From positions 1 to 56,374 of the forward strand of contig LRSR01014011.1 in NCBI GenBank assembly GCA_001579985.1: a stretch of 56,374 nt of DNA, written 5' to 3'. Position numbers and translations under genes: made by a program. The DNA comes from Hypsibius dujardini. Its lineage: Eukaryota; Tardigrada; Eutardigrada; Parachela; Hypsibiidae. Numbering within the stretch: position 1 is the first letter of the stretch; each line of letters starts with the position of its first letter. The notes beneath the pieces are model-generated. The model ran no database searches, was not told where the DNA came from, and was given only the letters and a program-made list of their open reading frames with translations. This document shows, one piece after another, positions 1 to 12,359 of this stretch.

Positions 1-11
1 GGCAGGCAGGC

Positions 12-56
<45 letters not shown>

Positions 57-62
57 AACAAA
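1..62. repeat. GGCA/GACA tetranucleotide tract
   Basis: Near-perfect GACA units follow three GGCA units and decay into AAACA. The tract lies in the ZIP13 intron upstream of the first visible exon. Confidence 0.95.
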
Positions 63-132
63 CAGAGCTTAATGGGTTTAATTTTGCCATTTACTATATT
101 TAAATGTGCGGCCTTTTTCTTGTTTTATTTAG

Positions 133-553
133 CAGCGGAAGACCAATCACACGGATTAATGACTTCGAATGGATTGATGGTGATTTTCGGGCTAGTATCG
201 TTCAGTTTCATCGAGAAGCTCTTCCATACCGGTGAGGACGGGGAGGAGGAAGTTGGAGTGAGTAATGAGCCTCTTTTTGAGTTCTCTCTCGAAAGTCAGA
301 AATGAGACTGGTCACAAAATGTAAATCTTTTGACAGTCAAGCAGCGATGAAAAGCGGACTCCAGGGGAAAGCGTGAACGTACCGCCGCCTAGATGGGTGA
401 ATTTTTTGTTGTGCCAATATTTTAACGTGTCTGTCTACCTGTATATCTCGCTGCTTGCCTGTTTGTCTCTTTGACTGTCTGGCTGGCTGACTTTCTGTCT
501 GCCTGCCTACCTGTCCGTCCGTCGATCTGTTTGCGTGTCTGACTGGCTGACTT

Positions 554-590
<37 letters not shown>

Positions 591-1687
591 ATTTGTCTAT
601 TTGTTTGTCTACATGTTTGTCTACTTGCTTCTTTCTACTTCTGCCTGCCTCCTTTAGCTGGGCTCTAATATCTGCTGTGTAGGTTACCGGTTACCTGAGT
701 GTTCTGGCAAACTGCATCGACAATTTTACTCACGGACTCGCTATAGGCGGAAGCTTCCTGGCCAGCCGGAAAGTACGCTTTTCGCTCGTTTTCGTTGTTC
801 GTTTTTGTTTGTGATGCCTTTGTGATTTTATTCTGTCATTATCCAGGTTGGAATCCTGACCACATTTGCCATCCTAATCCACGAAATTCCCCATGGTATT
901 TGTGATGATGTGACCGTAACATTTACCTATTTTCAATTTATATTCATCTTTACTCTCAATCAGAGATTGCCGATTTCGCTATCCTTGTTCGTTCCGGTTT
1001 CAGCCGCTCGAAAGCTGCGAAAACTCAGGTTCGTTCCATCCAGCTCTGCACTTTCCAGTGATTGGGTGGTGTTTTATGTATAGAGGGCGCAATCCGTCAC
1101 ACGGTTGCTCACTAATCTTGATATCCATCCAGCTGATTACGTGTGCTGGAGGACTGCTGGGGGCGGCCACTGCGCTGTGGGCGGAGTCGAGTGAGGAAAT
1201 GGAGAACAATGCCACCTGGATTCTTCCCTTTGCCGCTGGAGGTTTCTTAAATATCGCCTTGGTCAATTTACTTCCCGAGCTGCAGAAGGAACCGAAAATT
1301 ATGTAAGAAGGGAAGAAAATGGTGTTCGATGGGTAACATATGGACTGCCCCGCGAACTAGACAGACAGGTGGTAGGCAAGCAGGCAGACCGACGAGAAAC
1401 AGGCATTTAGGCCGGCAGACGGACAGGCACGCAGATGGACAAGCAAGCTAATCGACACTCAGACAAACAGACAGTAAGACAAACAGGCAGGCAGGCAGAC
1501 AGGCAGACGGACAGGCAAGCAGATAGATAGATGATTAGTCAGACAGACAGACATACTATGACGCCGTGCAGGTTCATCGATTGCTGGTATTATTTGAATT
1601 GTTTGCAGCGAATCGTTCAAACAAATGGTCTGCCTTTCCGCCGGCGTGCTCATCATGTCAGGCATCACCCATTTTTTCGAGATGTAA
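133..1687 (+). CDS. SLC39A13: ZIP13-like zinc transporter (SLC39 family), 3' part
   Basis: The gene encodes a multi-pass zinc transporter of the LIV-1/ZIP subfamily; ZIP13 moves zinc out of the Golgi/secretory pathway into the cytosol. Six exons join in frame: 133-257, 683-772, 847-895, 964-1028, 1133-1302 and 1609-1687 (TAA). Exon 2 carries DNFTHG, the transmembrane-4 metal-site motif in the ZIP13 form. Exons 3-4 together give HEIPHE, the transmembrane-5 metal-binding signature, split by an intron after the second His codon's neighbour base. The last exon encodes a hydrophobic segment ending HFFEM, matching the family's C-terminal helix. The N-terminal half lies upstream of the window, so the feature is partial. 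All splice phases close without stops. Two introns contain GACA/CTGT tracts. Nearest relative by remembered motifs is ZIP13 rather than ZIP7; this is a confident family call and a moderate orthology call. Confidence 0.88.
420..640. repeat. Imperfect CTGT tract in ZIP13 intron
   Basis: Degenerate CTGT/CTGC/TTGT units fill most of the intron between the exons ending at 257 and starting at 683. Confidence 0.85.
1358..1557. repeat. Imperfect GACA/GGCA tract in last ZIP13 intron
   Basis: Degenerate GACA, GGCA and GATA units occupy the 306-bp last intron and stop about 50 bp before its 3' splice site. Confidence 0.85.
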
Positions 1688-2765
1688 AAGGCCATCTGGA
1701 CATCCGGAATCCGAATCTGCAGGCATGGTTTTTATAGTCACGGAGAACTCCTTGCGTTATGTTCTCAGCAGCTGACGTTTTTCTACCCAGAAGTTTTTTT
1801 AAATGTTTATAATGACAACTCACCGGTTAATTAGCATGCTCACAAACCATGTGTTATCCCCTTCACTTTATCATTTTGAATTCTTCGGATTTTTTTATCA
1901 CTGGCTTCTTGATATCTGCAGATGAGTTGAGTTTCCTTCCTTCCGTCAGCTTCTTCCTGCATACAATGTATATGCTGGAAGTGCGCGAGGAAAAGGATTG
2001 CAATTTGGACGAGCGGTCCACTTTATTTTTTACAAACGGAATATGGTACCAAGATTTTTGCTTATACACTCTGCGCGACGCGCCGAAAAATGACAGGCCT
2101 GTTTGGTCTGTTGCTTCTGCCGACAACCAAGACAGACTGTCAGAGGCCCAGAATGACAGACAGATAAACAGGCTGATATACTGGATAGACAAACAGACAG
2201 ATAAGCATTGAATGGCAACCAATTATACAGACAGACAGACAAACAGGCTGATATCCTGGATAGACAAACATTGAATGGTAACCAATTATACAGACAGATA
2301 AACAGACTGATAGACAAACTGACAAAACAATTGCGAGTGGCGATTTATTACTGCCACTTTGTTTGTGTCAAATTTTTCTGCCTCTTCTGAAAACCCTGAT
2401 TTATTTTTTTGCGTCTTGGAAGGGGGCTTCAAAATTACTTTCCGGTCTCCGTAAAAGCATCAGGGGAAAATTGTAACTTCCTGAAAATTTAAAAACGCGC
2501 GCGCAAGAACTCACAAACTCCGCCAGACAGTGCGCACCGACTGCCCACACACTGCCCTCAAGCAGAAATACAAATCAGCGTTAACAGTCCAATACAAGAT
2601 ATATAGATTTTCCCACATTGCAGCGCCGGCGTGCGAAAGAGATTCCGCATCAGCCAGGACAGAAGATCATCGAGAATCCACACACAACAGCGAAAACATT
2701 TTAATTAAAAAGCATTCACCCCCATGAATTCATTCGCGGATGAGAAAAAAGCGAATTTCATCCTC
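1688..2765. other. Intergenic, ZIP13 3' end to Ser/Pro-rich gene 3' end
   Basis: Convergent intergenic region. It contains degenerate GACA tracts around 2140-2320, including a duplicated block of about 60 bp (2207-2270 versus 2270-2320). I see no gene; open frames here are short or run through the repeats. Confidence 0.6.
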
Positions 2766-4342
2766 TTAATATTCGCTGGGCGTGAAGATGTTAACGTCCG
2801 CCAGCGAGGGCATCTTGGGACGCGGTTTGAGGGACAGCTTAGACCGGCTCGCTGTCATACTCTGCAGCGACGGCATGTCCTCCTTCTGGTGGAAAAACTC
2901 CGCCTCCGGCTGAATGGACTGGGAGGAGCGGGTGAGCCAGCCGAGCAGGCCGCCGCTGCTGGGTTTGCGGTCCAACATGTTCGATGTGCTGGCAACGCGT
3001 TTTCGTGCGGCCAGTTGCGGCGAGCCCATCGGAGTGCCACGCGGTGTGCCGTTCGGCGTATCACAGGTCTGTACATAGGGGGCGGGCAGGTCGGCGCGAG
3101 ATGATGGTCGACTGTCCTGTTCGTCGTGCGGTCCCACCGAGAAGGATGGCGTTTGACCTGAAAAAAAGACGCATTGGACGCAATTCCGAGAGCCTGTCTG
3201 TCCATCTCTCTGTCTGAATGACAGGCTATCTATGTGTTTGTCTGTTTGTCTATTTGTATGTTTGTCTGCCTGCATATCCGTCTTCCGTCTGTCTGACTGC
3301 CTAGCTGTCTGTCTGATCGTCTGCGCGTGAAGGTGGAATGCTAAACTGATTTCACGGAAACTCCAAAGAGAATAATGATGGTCGTCTGATGTCGTTCTTA
3401 AAAATGAGCACACTTCCTTACATAAGGAAGCACCGGAAAACAAACACACTGAAAACGGCAGGGCATTTGGATGACTTCATATTCCCTCACAGAATTGAGA
3501 AATTAGCGACTGATGATATAACAGTGCGACGCACTACCATTACTGAGGCTTTGTGTGACTTCCAAAATTAAGCAACCCCACAGTAGAGGCAATGCGTCGT
3601 AGTTATCTGCCAGCATGCCTCGGGAAGGCTCGTCTGTGAGTGCGTTTGTTTGCTCCACAGTCCTCTCGATCCGTGAAGTTTAAATGCCTCTCAGAGTCCA
3701 TGTCTCACGGACAGACTGTCTGCTCATCTGCCTGCCTGTCTTGATTGTCTATCTGACTGTCTTTCGTCTCTTTGTCAGCTTATTTGCCTGTTTATCTATC
3801 AGTCAGCTTGTTTGTTTGATTTGTTTTCCTGTTAAATTACATTTCCTGTGGCATCTCTGTCTGTTTGTGGCACGTCTGCTCGCTTACCCAAATCAACATG
3901 AATCTTCGGCGGTGACGTAGACAGATTCATCTGACTGAGAGAAATCGCGGCGCTGAGGTTGCCATACTTGCTGGGCAACGGATAAAACTTCATGGGCAGA
4001 CTGCCGACCAGCAGACTGCCCGGATGCGGGGGCGAGCCCATCACCATGGGGGAATGTGAGTCGAGGTTGGCGTAGCGGTTGATGTTCATCATGCCGGCCA
4101 GGTTGGGCGCGGTCGCGCACTGTCGGATGTTCACGCCGGCGGAGGTGGCGACGCCACTGCTGCTGGGGAAGGAGGGGTCGAGTGAGGGTGCTACTAAACC
4201 ACTGCCAGCCTGTGGCATCGTGCGATGGTGGTGCTGATGATCCAGGTCGACCTCAAGCTTCCAGGGACGAAAGTGGTGTGGGAAATACGACGACGACGGC
4301 TTGTGCTGGTTGAGTTCGCAGCAAGATGTGCACGACTGGGAC
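2766..4342 (-). CDS. Ser/Pro-rich protein, last two coding exons (partial)
   Basis: Two exons on the minus strand join in frame: 4342-3888 and 3157-2766 (stop). Together they encode about 282 residues. I do not recognise the family. The product is low-complexity and hydrophilic: a Cys-containing patch (SCTSCCEL) near the start of the visible part, a His-rich stretch (HQHHH), many SSP/SPP/GTP units (GTPRGTPMGSP), a short aromatic/hydrophobic stretch (LLGWLT) and an Arg/Lys-rich C-terminus. It looks like an intrinsically disordered phospho-regulated adaptor, which is inference. The first visible exon starts after a CCCCAG acceptor with one leading base, so at least one upstream exon is missing. 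A good minus-strand donor ends at 5937 (frame MLRSPSVLLL...), but its phase does not match directly. The intron 3158-3887 contains CTGT tracts. Confidence 0.6.
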
Positions 4343-5860
4343 CTGGGGAAAAATGTGTTAATATGAAAACAACGTTGCCAGTGTACCACATGGTCCAAAA
4401 GAAAGCGATCAAAGTGATAGTTGTTGAATGGCGCTCTCAACCGGAGTTGCGAGTTGGAAAACGAACACATGAACAGAGGAAAAAAATTAGCCAGGCAAAC
4501 TAAAAATATTAATGATAAAATTTATGAAACCCCAATTTTGGAAACAATTTAAAAAGTGAGGAAACAAAGAAAAATACCTAGCAAAAACTTGTAACTTTAA
4601 TGGCTTTAGTAATTCGAATAATTTGAAAAAGATGAAAAGGTATGTGAAAATTATTAGCAAAACTGATTACTATTACATTAATAATCTCGACAAAAATGTA
4701 GTAGAGCGAAAAGCAAAGAAATCGGTAATCAAACAATCAACGTAAGTCAATGCATTACAATTCAAGCACCTACATTTTTTAGGAAATTCCCAGGAAAAAA
4801 TGCGAAATGCGTTATTTTTACGCACGTTTACACGGCAGAGTTGAGCGAAAAAGGGAAGTGAAAGGAAACTCTTGCAAACAGGAAGCTGGGCACTCACCTT
4901 TATTGTCGCGAAACAGAACGGAAACGTCGCTGCACGTGATCGAAGAGAGGAAAGAAGTAAAGAGGTGCTCAATACAAATAAAGCACGCTTGTTGCCGTGC
5001 GTCACACAAATTCCACTGGTGAATAATGGATCAAAGACGATTGCTTCGTGAATGTGTGGCGTCGATAATGGAAGGAACGTCTGGAAGGATCAATGGATTA
5101 CCATTAAAAAACTGCCACACGTACACGATATACAAAATCGCTAATCAGGGTCAATCGATCGGAGGGGAGGACGAACATATTGGCAATCAAGACAACCAAT
5201 CGATGCGGGCAAGCCTGAGGAAATTCCTGCCTTCCCCAACAGAATCTTGCACCAGAAAAATATTCTCTAGCCGAAAAAATGTCTTCGGTAAAAAAAATGA
5301 AATAGCGAAGGCATTATTCTACTGCAAAAAAAACACAATACTGGCCCAGGGATGCAAAAATAAATAATATTTACGCGAATAATGATACCGAACGGAAATT
5401 ATGGATTAAAACGGCGAAATCGATCAATCTAGCGATGCAAGCCACGGTAAACGTTCGCATCTCTTCTGAAGTTATTTTCGCTGGCGTGCCGCACCCTTCC
5501 CTGGAGTATATCGACCTTAATGACTAAGATCCAAATAGAAAACATAATAGGATTTTCAAAAAAAGGAGATAAACGAGCCAGACAAGAAGGAGTAATCTAT
5601 TTTTTTATTCCAACACAAGCTGATCGATCTTCAGTCAATAATGTAAATCGATCAAATCAATCAATGAAGGGCAACACTCTGGAGATACCTTCTTTTCCCT
5701 TCGCTTTCAAGCAAAGATTGTAAAAATTTTCACCGAAGTAAACCGAGTCCTAGACTACCAAAGATCGGACAGCCCAAATACTCAGCTCTTCATATTAAAA
5801 TGGGAGTGAGATTCGGGGGATAGAGATTTGTTTGTTGTGTAATGGAAGAAGGCACGGCGA

Positions 5861-5868
5861 TGACGTCA
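5861..5868. promoter_or_regulatory. Perfect CRE-like palindrome
   Basis: TGACGTCA, the full CREB/ATF consensus, about 70 bp downstream (in minus-strand sense) of the candidate upstream exon that ends at 5937. A function is inferred only from the motif. Confidence 0.25.
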
Positions 5869-6965
5869 AACATCGATTTAAACTGAATTTTGATACGCTC
5901 CTTCAAAACAAACACCAGAATCACAGACGGCACTTACGCTTTGAAATTGACGTGGATCAATAATGTTTTCTTGTATAAATCCAAATCGCACCGAAAACTG
6001 AAGACGAATGAATCTGTGGCAAAGAACGCGGAGAAGAAGAACTGACGGAGACCTCAACATGCGAATGTTCATTGCTGCTTCTGCGAAAAGGAAGCAACGA
6101 CCTCGGCTCGGCTTGGTTCGGCGGGCGGTCGGGTTATACCGTGATCATCGGGTCGGAGTCGACCAATTACATTTGAACGTCTTCGCTCTTACGGTTTTGT
6201 TTACTCGTAATCATTTGTACTTGAAGTGTGTTTAATGGTTCTGTAATCTTCTCCAAGTCTGTTTGAAGCATTGCTTGTTTTATGTTTGCACGCAAATTAA
6301 ATGTGCACATAACCGTGGGTCAGTTAAAACCCGAAAGAAAACGCCAGCCGCCCAGATTGTCAGGGCGGCGTTGATTGGCCAAGGAAAAAGGCACGGCAAC
6401 AGCATAGGGCATGGCTTAAGCTTAATAGATAAGCGTCAACGTGACTTTGATCTGTGCCGTGCGAGTATACCGCTGTCTAGTACACATCATTAGTCGGTCG
6501 ACAACGCAGATGACTCAACGCATCGAGCAAAATATCAAGGCATTTCCGTCTTGATTGCACGTACGAGTATATACGAGTGCGTGATAAATCACGCCGTGCC
6601 TTTCATATGACCTTCTTGGAAGGGCTGCTTAATTACCGGTGCCCGCTTTGACGATCTTAACCAGCAGGACTGAATATACCAATTCATATAACCAGCACAT
6701 CTCCAAGAACTCCCCTCTCGTCTTTTTGTTGCGAGCTTGTTTTGCGAAGGCGTACGTTACACGCGTTTATGTACACACACGAACACAATGCTTGACTGAC
6801 CGATTTAGAGCCTTTGTGGTAGCACAAGTCAAATTGGCTCTAACTCGGTTAGTCATGTATTTTGGCCACGTGTGTATATCGATGAAGCACGACAAAACAC
6901 TCCCATAATAAAGCCATGTGACACGATTTACAGTATTTTCATCGAAATTGATAAGCCGACATTTA

Positions 6966-6969
<4 letters not shown>

Positions 6970-7011
<42 letters not shown>
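6970..7011. repeat. (CT)n microsatellite
   Basis: About 21 perfect CT dinucleotides. Confidence 0.97.
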
Positions 7012-7013
<2 letters not shown>

Positions 7014-7139
7014 GAGAACAGTTATGAATAACGATATCTTATGCGTGCGAACGAATTTCTTCTTATTTGCATCAACGAGTACGCGTAATAATCGGATAAA
7101 AGTAAGGCAGACGTAGCCGCAAGGGAAACGCCCAGCAAC

Positions 7140-7335
7140 TCACGTAACCATTTACATTAATCTAGCTTTAACCAAAAATAGTTGACTAATTTCTGTTTTT
7201 CTTTATCCCACCTATATACAGCAGCTAAAACTTTCAGTTTAGTGTTTTTCAGTCAACTAAAAAATCAAAGTCATGAAATTAGTTACTAAAGTTTTTGTTT
7301 AATTTTAGTTTACTTTTTCAGTTTAGTTCGTTTTG
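7140..7335. repeat. AT-rich dispersed repeat with ACTAAA/TTTAGT motifs
   Basis: The sequence is dominated by GTTGACTAA, AGTCAACTAAAAA, TAGTTACTAAAG and TTTTAGTTTA words on both strands. The same word set recurs at 52370-52645. A mobile-element origin is inference. Confidence 0.5.
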
Positions 7336-7887
7336 CCATCCATTCCCTAATACCTACGCATGTGAAAGATAAATATACATATTGTGAGATTTAAACAAAA
7401 CAAAATATAAATTAATTAATTAAATATTTAAATAATTATTATTGTGCTTATTGCAATACAGTAACAAATAACAAATACATGATCACGTGTATAACGTTTT
7501 TTTTCTGGCGTGCGACCATGATCAGATATAATAGACAGACAGTGACGAGGCTTTATTCTTTCATGTAAACCTTTCGAAGAAAAAGAAAGTGAAGAGTGTT
7601 GTGCTTCATTGATGAGTTGCAGTTTTCCACAGCCTTTCTTTTCGATCTCGTGCTTCGGCACCTGTCGGAATAGTACCGTGACAATTGACCCCGGGTCCAG
7701 AACCAGACAACTCATTTGCAGCCTAATAGTACATTGTACAAATACTTTTGTGGAATTGCCTGAATCGATGTTTCCACAATCTGCCGCACTACCGCTCGAC
7801 CAAAATAGGATTCAGCAATAGAAACTGCTTAGCTAAACACTTTCCGCATTTATTTTACGCTCGGGTAACGTGACTGAGGACGCCCGA

Positions 7888-7895
7888 TGACGTCA
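7888..7895. promoter_or_regulatory. Perfect CRE-like palindrome
   Basis: Second TGACGTCA in the same gene-poor stretch, with similar flanks (GA before, AA after) to the one at 5861. No nearby gene start is defined. Confidence 0.2.
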
Positions 7896-8598
7896 AATAA
7901 AATAATTTTAATTGTCAGACAGACAGTCAGCAGACGAGACGCCCTTGGCCAAATATTTTTCTCTTGTCTGTGTCTGTACCATATATGCATAGTTGCACTG
8001 TATAGTTTCTCGTATCTCTGAATGAATCGTGAAAAAGGACGTCACGCGACTCCTGCACACACATGCACTCGAATTTCGAAGTGCTTGCATATCCGGGAAA
8101 ATAAATAACAAGTCAAACAAAACCACGTCGTCTGCGTCCGCGGAGCCGGAACGGGAGACGGTGATGAGAGCTCCCCGGCAGCGGCAGACAAGTCGAGGGC
8201 AGGGCAGGGCGGGAAGGTTTGCCACGAGGGAGTGGAGAAACCAAACCCATACACGGCCAATGAAAACAAATCTAGGACTGCAGACACCGCGAAAAAACCG
8301 CCGATGTTCACTCGCAGTCGTACTTCTTTATACTCGTGGGAGCATCGGAAAAGGAGGACGGAAATAACGCAAAGCAGGGAGCCTGGTTGATCTTCAACTG
8401 TGGCGCGCTAATGAACGCAGCGGAAATGTAGAGCTGGCGAGTATTGAGAATGCAGGCACGCCGGAAATAAAACTGCTGGATACGCTGAATTGAAGGCCAC
8501 GCGTGTCAATAAATCTTTCACCTCATAACACACGAGTTGGTGGATTAGGAGATGGGGCACACAGAGGGGGAAAGAGAGGAGGCCTTGCGGAGGTATTA

Positions 8599-11500
8599 TC
8601 ACAGCTCGTCGATCGCATCGGAAACGCTGCTCATGAAGTTCTCTTCCGGGAGGGCTGCGGCGACGCCGGAGAGGTAGAGTATGTCCCGTACGGAGTCTGA
8701 AAATGGGAAAATGTTACAGAACTTTTGCAGACATACAACCAGACCGACTGTTAGCAAGCAGAGAGAGAGAGAGAGATAGAAGGATAGACAGACGAACGGA
8801 CAAATAGACCGACAGACTGAAATACCGATAGACAAGGAGACAGATGAACAGACAAACAGGCATACAGACAGCCAGGCAGACAATCAAGCAAAAAACAAAA
8901 GGAACGGAAACGGTATATAAACATCCGCACAAAAACTGTGCCTGGGACAGACAAACAACAATACTCGATAAAGAGCCCAATCACCAAGTCGTAACATTTG
9001 TCATTTTCAATGAAATGAGATGCCTCGACGGCTTACCCGAACAGGCCGCAAAGACCACCCTGATGCCTTTTTTATTGCATTCATTCACCAAACGCAGGAG
9101 CTTCTCCGTGCCGACAACATCGATAAAGTTAATCGCACTGCAATCTATGATGATGGCTCGAAGGGGCTTGGCCTGCCGCGGCCCTGCCTTCGTCAGCAGC
9201 GAATTGTTTTGCACGATATTGATGACTGCATCCGTGGCCTGGTCTTGGCGCCGTGTGACCACCGTAATTTCCGTCTGATTGTTCCCCGAAGAGGGCTGTT
9301 GACCCGATGTCATAGTCTCATCCATTTCCGTTGCTTCTAGCTCGGGTACCGGCGAGAGGTAGCTGGATACGACCCGTACGTTGGATATCATGGCTTTCCG
9401 AATTTTCGCCACGAAAGATTCGGCATTGCCCGAGTAAAGGGGGCCGTGAAGGCGAAAAATTTTGATACCAGAAACTTCATCAACCTGGAAAACGAAGCCC
9501 GTCAGTAAAAGAAGACTGCAGATATTCAGACACATAAACTTTAAGATATGGGCATGGAGTAAGACAGACTAACACGCACAGACAACGAGACAGGCAGGCA
9601 AACGGAAATACAGACAGACAAACATACAGACAGACAGGCAGACAGGCAGACAAACAGACAGACAGGTAGATCGACAGAGAGGCAGACAGAAACAAACAGA
9701 GAGACAACTACGATTGTGTTTTACCATGGGATCCTCCAGCGGTTTGATTTCATCCAACGTGCCCCGCACCCGTCCCAAAACAGCCACCCGTCCGTACTGC
9801 ATCCGGAAAGCAAACACCAGTAATGAATACAACACGCCAATCGCCAGTCCATAATCCACATCTAATAACAGGGTCGCCAGGAGAGTCACCATGAAAATGG
9901 ACGCATCAATCAGCGAGACCTTCCACAAATTCCGCACTTCCAGCGCTCCCTTCAACATGTTGATCAGCGCTACCATGATGATCGCACCCAGACAGGCTTT
10001 AGGCAACGGCTGCAGGAACCGTCCCAGAGCTACTAGAACAATCAATACAATGACAGCCGAGACCAAGCTGACCATCTGCGTCGATCCTCCAACAGATTCC
10101 TGAACTGCACTACGAGCCAACGCGCCAGTCGCGGGGATGCAAAGAAAAAAGGAGCCGAAAATGTTGGAAGCACCGATGGCAATCAGCTCTTGATTGGCGT
10201 CAATTTTGTAGTTGTGTTTCGTAGCGAAAATTTTGGCGAGCGAAATGAGGACGGCCGATGCGACAATAGCAAGGCTGAAAGTTCTTCCTAGGATTTCTGG
10301 AATGATGGAATAGTGCGGAAGCACAGGGGCGGGAAGGCCAGTAGGGACGTTTTGGACGGTCTTGACTCCCCACTCCGATTCCAGATCGAGCTCGTAGGAT
10401 GCCAGCGTCCCGAAAATAATCTGTGGACATCGAGCAACCGATTAGGGAAGAATCGAACATACTAAACAGAAATTATTAAACAACGGTAGCAAATAAAAGA
10501 TAGATAAAAAGACAGAAAGGCAGACAGACAAATAGGCAGGCAAGCAGGTAAACAGACAGAGACAGACAGACAGACAGACAGAGAGAGACAAACAGACAAA
10601 GAGATAGACAGAGAGAGACAAACAGACAAAGAGATAGACAGATTTAGACAGAGACTTACCACTAGAAGCTCAATAGGGAATGGCACTCGAATGATCTTCA
10701 TAACACGCGGATTTTGATTGACGAGCACCCTTGTGAGGTACAGAATAGTAATGCAAATCAACGAGACAATCAGGGTCGGTACGTGGGTTTGACTTATTTT
10801 GCTGAAGAAGTCGATGTAAAACTGCAAGTGCGATTCAGTTATTGCTCTGAAGATGGCGCGCATCATACCGCTCGATGAAGATCCTTACGTATACGAGCTT
10901 TAACGGTCCATAACGTTCTTCTAGCCCCTGAATGCCGAACACTAGCTTGACTTGACTGGTGAAGACATGAAATGCCGCTGCACAAGTGAACCTAAAATAC
11001 AAAATTATCAAGTCAAAATCTCATATACCAGGCACGCACAAACACATCAGGATGTACCCTTTCACGAGGTGATCGGACAGGAAGACGGCCAAATAGCCTA
11101 ACCGGAACACCCCCATCAGGACCTACAAACCGGAAAAATATATCCGACAAAAATAAGTAGGGAAAGTTTAATGATTTCCTCCATACCTGCCATAAGCCAA
11201 CGGCAAGAGTCACGGCGATCGTCACCTGCAGCCGAATGTCCAGCGGCATCTTGTCGAACGTGGCTGTCCCGTTGTCGACCGGTGTTTCGGTGTGGTTCCG
11301 GTGGGCGATCATTTCCGCTCCGACGGTATGCACAATACCTCCGGTCATCAGACTCGTCACCGCAAAAGTTCCTAAAGCATAAAAGAAAGACTCAGGCCGA
11401 ATCCAACTGCACGACAAAATTCCATGGAGCCGATCACGATCGTGTTGGGTTCTTGGAATTAGGAATTAATTATTGCCACCATAACTTTGATCTCGTACAC

Positions 11501-12144
11501 ATCCTTTTATTTCAATTTGATGGGTCTTACGTTTTCGAAGAGATCTAGTTCGCATCGAGCGGAACTTACCGACAGATGCATGTTGTGAAGTGCAGAGACA
11601 GCTGTAAATGAGTACCGGGAAAAACGAGGCATACCTGCGGAAAACGAAAAGTAATTTGTACCGCCCGTGCAGTTTCTCTCGCCCGCCTCTATGAGAGTTT
11701 TTATTTTGAACGTACAGGCCATTTATCGGTTCAACGCCGGAGAGCACTCCATAAGCCATGCCTGTTGCAAACAAAATGCATTCCCAGTTGACATTTTTCT
11801 GGCTTTGCTAATGGGAGCTTTAGATGGAAACAGTTACCTTGTGGGATGTTCAAAATGCCGACTGTGCAGCCTATATAATGGAGAGGCCGATTATTTAGGG
11901 AGGAACCCTTGAGGAAATATGTGTCCGAGATGTGATGGTGCTTACCAGAAATGACGTCACCCATCAGGCACGATCGGATTTTGTAATTCAGCAGCCAGTC
12001 CAGAATGGGGAAGGCACTGACAATCTGATTCTTCATACATCCCGCGCTGCAACGGAACCGGCGGATCCATCCGACGATGCGAGTCCGTAGTGAGCGATGT
12101 AGTTGCGTCCATGGCGCCAGCGGCTGATATTTCTCTGCAGCCAT
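8599..12144 (-). CDS. SLC26 family anion transporter, tandem copy A
   Basis: Membrane anion exchanger/channel of the SulP/SLC26 family (sulfate, chloride, bicarbonate, oxalate; prestin relatives). Eleven coding exons sum to 2100 bp, giving 699 aa plus stop: 12144-11946, 11870-11838, 11761-11716, 11634-11570, 11371-11187, 11122-11058, 10991-10889, 10821-10660, 10420-9725, 9484-9037 and 8696-8599. Motifs: PQGMAYGVLSG at about 76-86 (TM1 anion-site signature), FFPVLIY in TM2, NQEL at 362-365, and LARS with Arg389 at the place of the TM10 arginine that lines the site in prestin. A C-terminal STAS domain spans about 505-690 (IKIFRLHGPLYSGNAESF; IIDCSAINFIDVVG). The start ATG at 12144 matches copies B and C. 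An acceptor at about 12193 indicates a 5' UTR intron, also present in B and C. CTGT tracts sit in introns 8, 9 and 10. Substrate cannot be told from sequence. Confidence 0.93.
8745..8890. repeat. GACA tract, SLC26-A intron 10
   Basis: Imperfect GACA with a GAGA run (8760-8776). In transcript sense it reads as a pyrimidine-rich CTGT tract. Confidence 0.88.
9560..9712. repeat. GACA tract, SLC26-A intron 9
   Basis: Imperfect GACA/GGCA units. Copies B and C carry tracts in the same intron. Confidence 0.88.
10497..10650. repeat. GACA tract, SLC26-A intron 8
   Basis: Imperfect GACA with a duplicated 31-bp block (AGAGAGACAAACAGACAAAG pattern, twice). It ends about 10 bp from the exon 8 donor. Confidence 0.88.
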
Positions 12145-12359
12145 ACCGTCCCTCTCGAGGAACTCTAGAGCGGGTGTTGAATTGGCAGTACCTGTAGAAA
12201 AAAAAACAAAGACATGTTAGGTAGAGTGGAGGATATACGTGTCGGAACTAAGTGTCTGTCGCGGCCGCGCAGCGCTCACAGGCCTTTCTATATTTGTCGG
12301 CCCTATCTATTTCCTTAGTGTCTACCATGTCGGATAAATACTTCACTCGTAAGTAATGC

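Larger units (their letters stand above)
4343..8598. other. Gene-poor stretch of about 4.2 kb
   Basis: I see no supportable gene. It holds a (CT)n run at 6970-7011, an AT-rich repeat built on ACTAAA motifs at about 7140-7335, two perfect TGACGTCA palindromes (5861 and 7888), and a possible minus-strand exon ending at 5937 with a strong GTAAGT donor. That exon could be an upstream exon of the Ser/Pro-rich gene. The part from about 8450 is probably SLC26-A 3' UTR. Confidence 0.5.

Noticed and set aside
8981-9535. 184-codon open frame at SLC26-A exon 10 read as a separate STAS-domain gene
   Set aside because: It begins inside intron 9. With acceptor 9484 and donor 9037 it joins exons 9 and 11 in phase, as in copies B and C.
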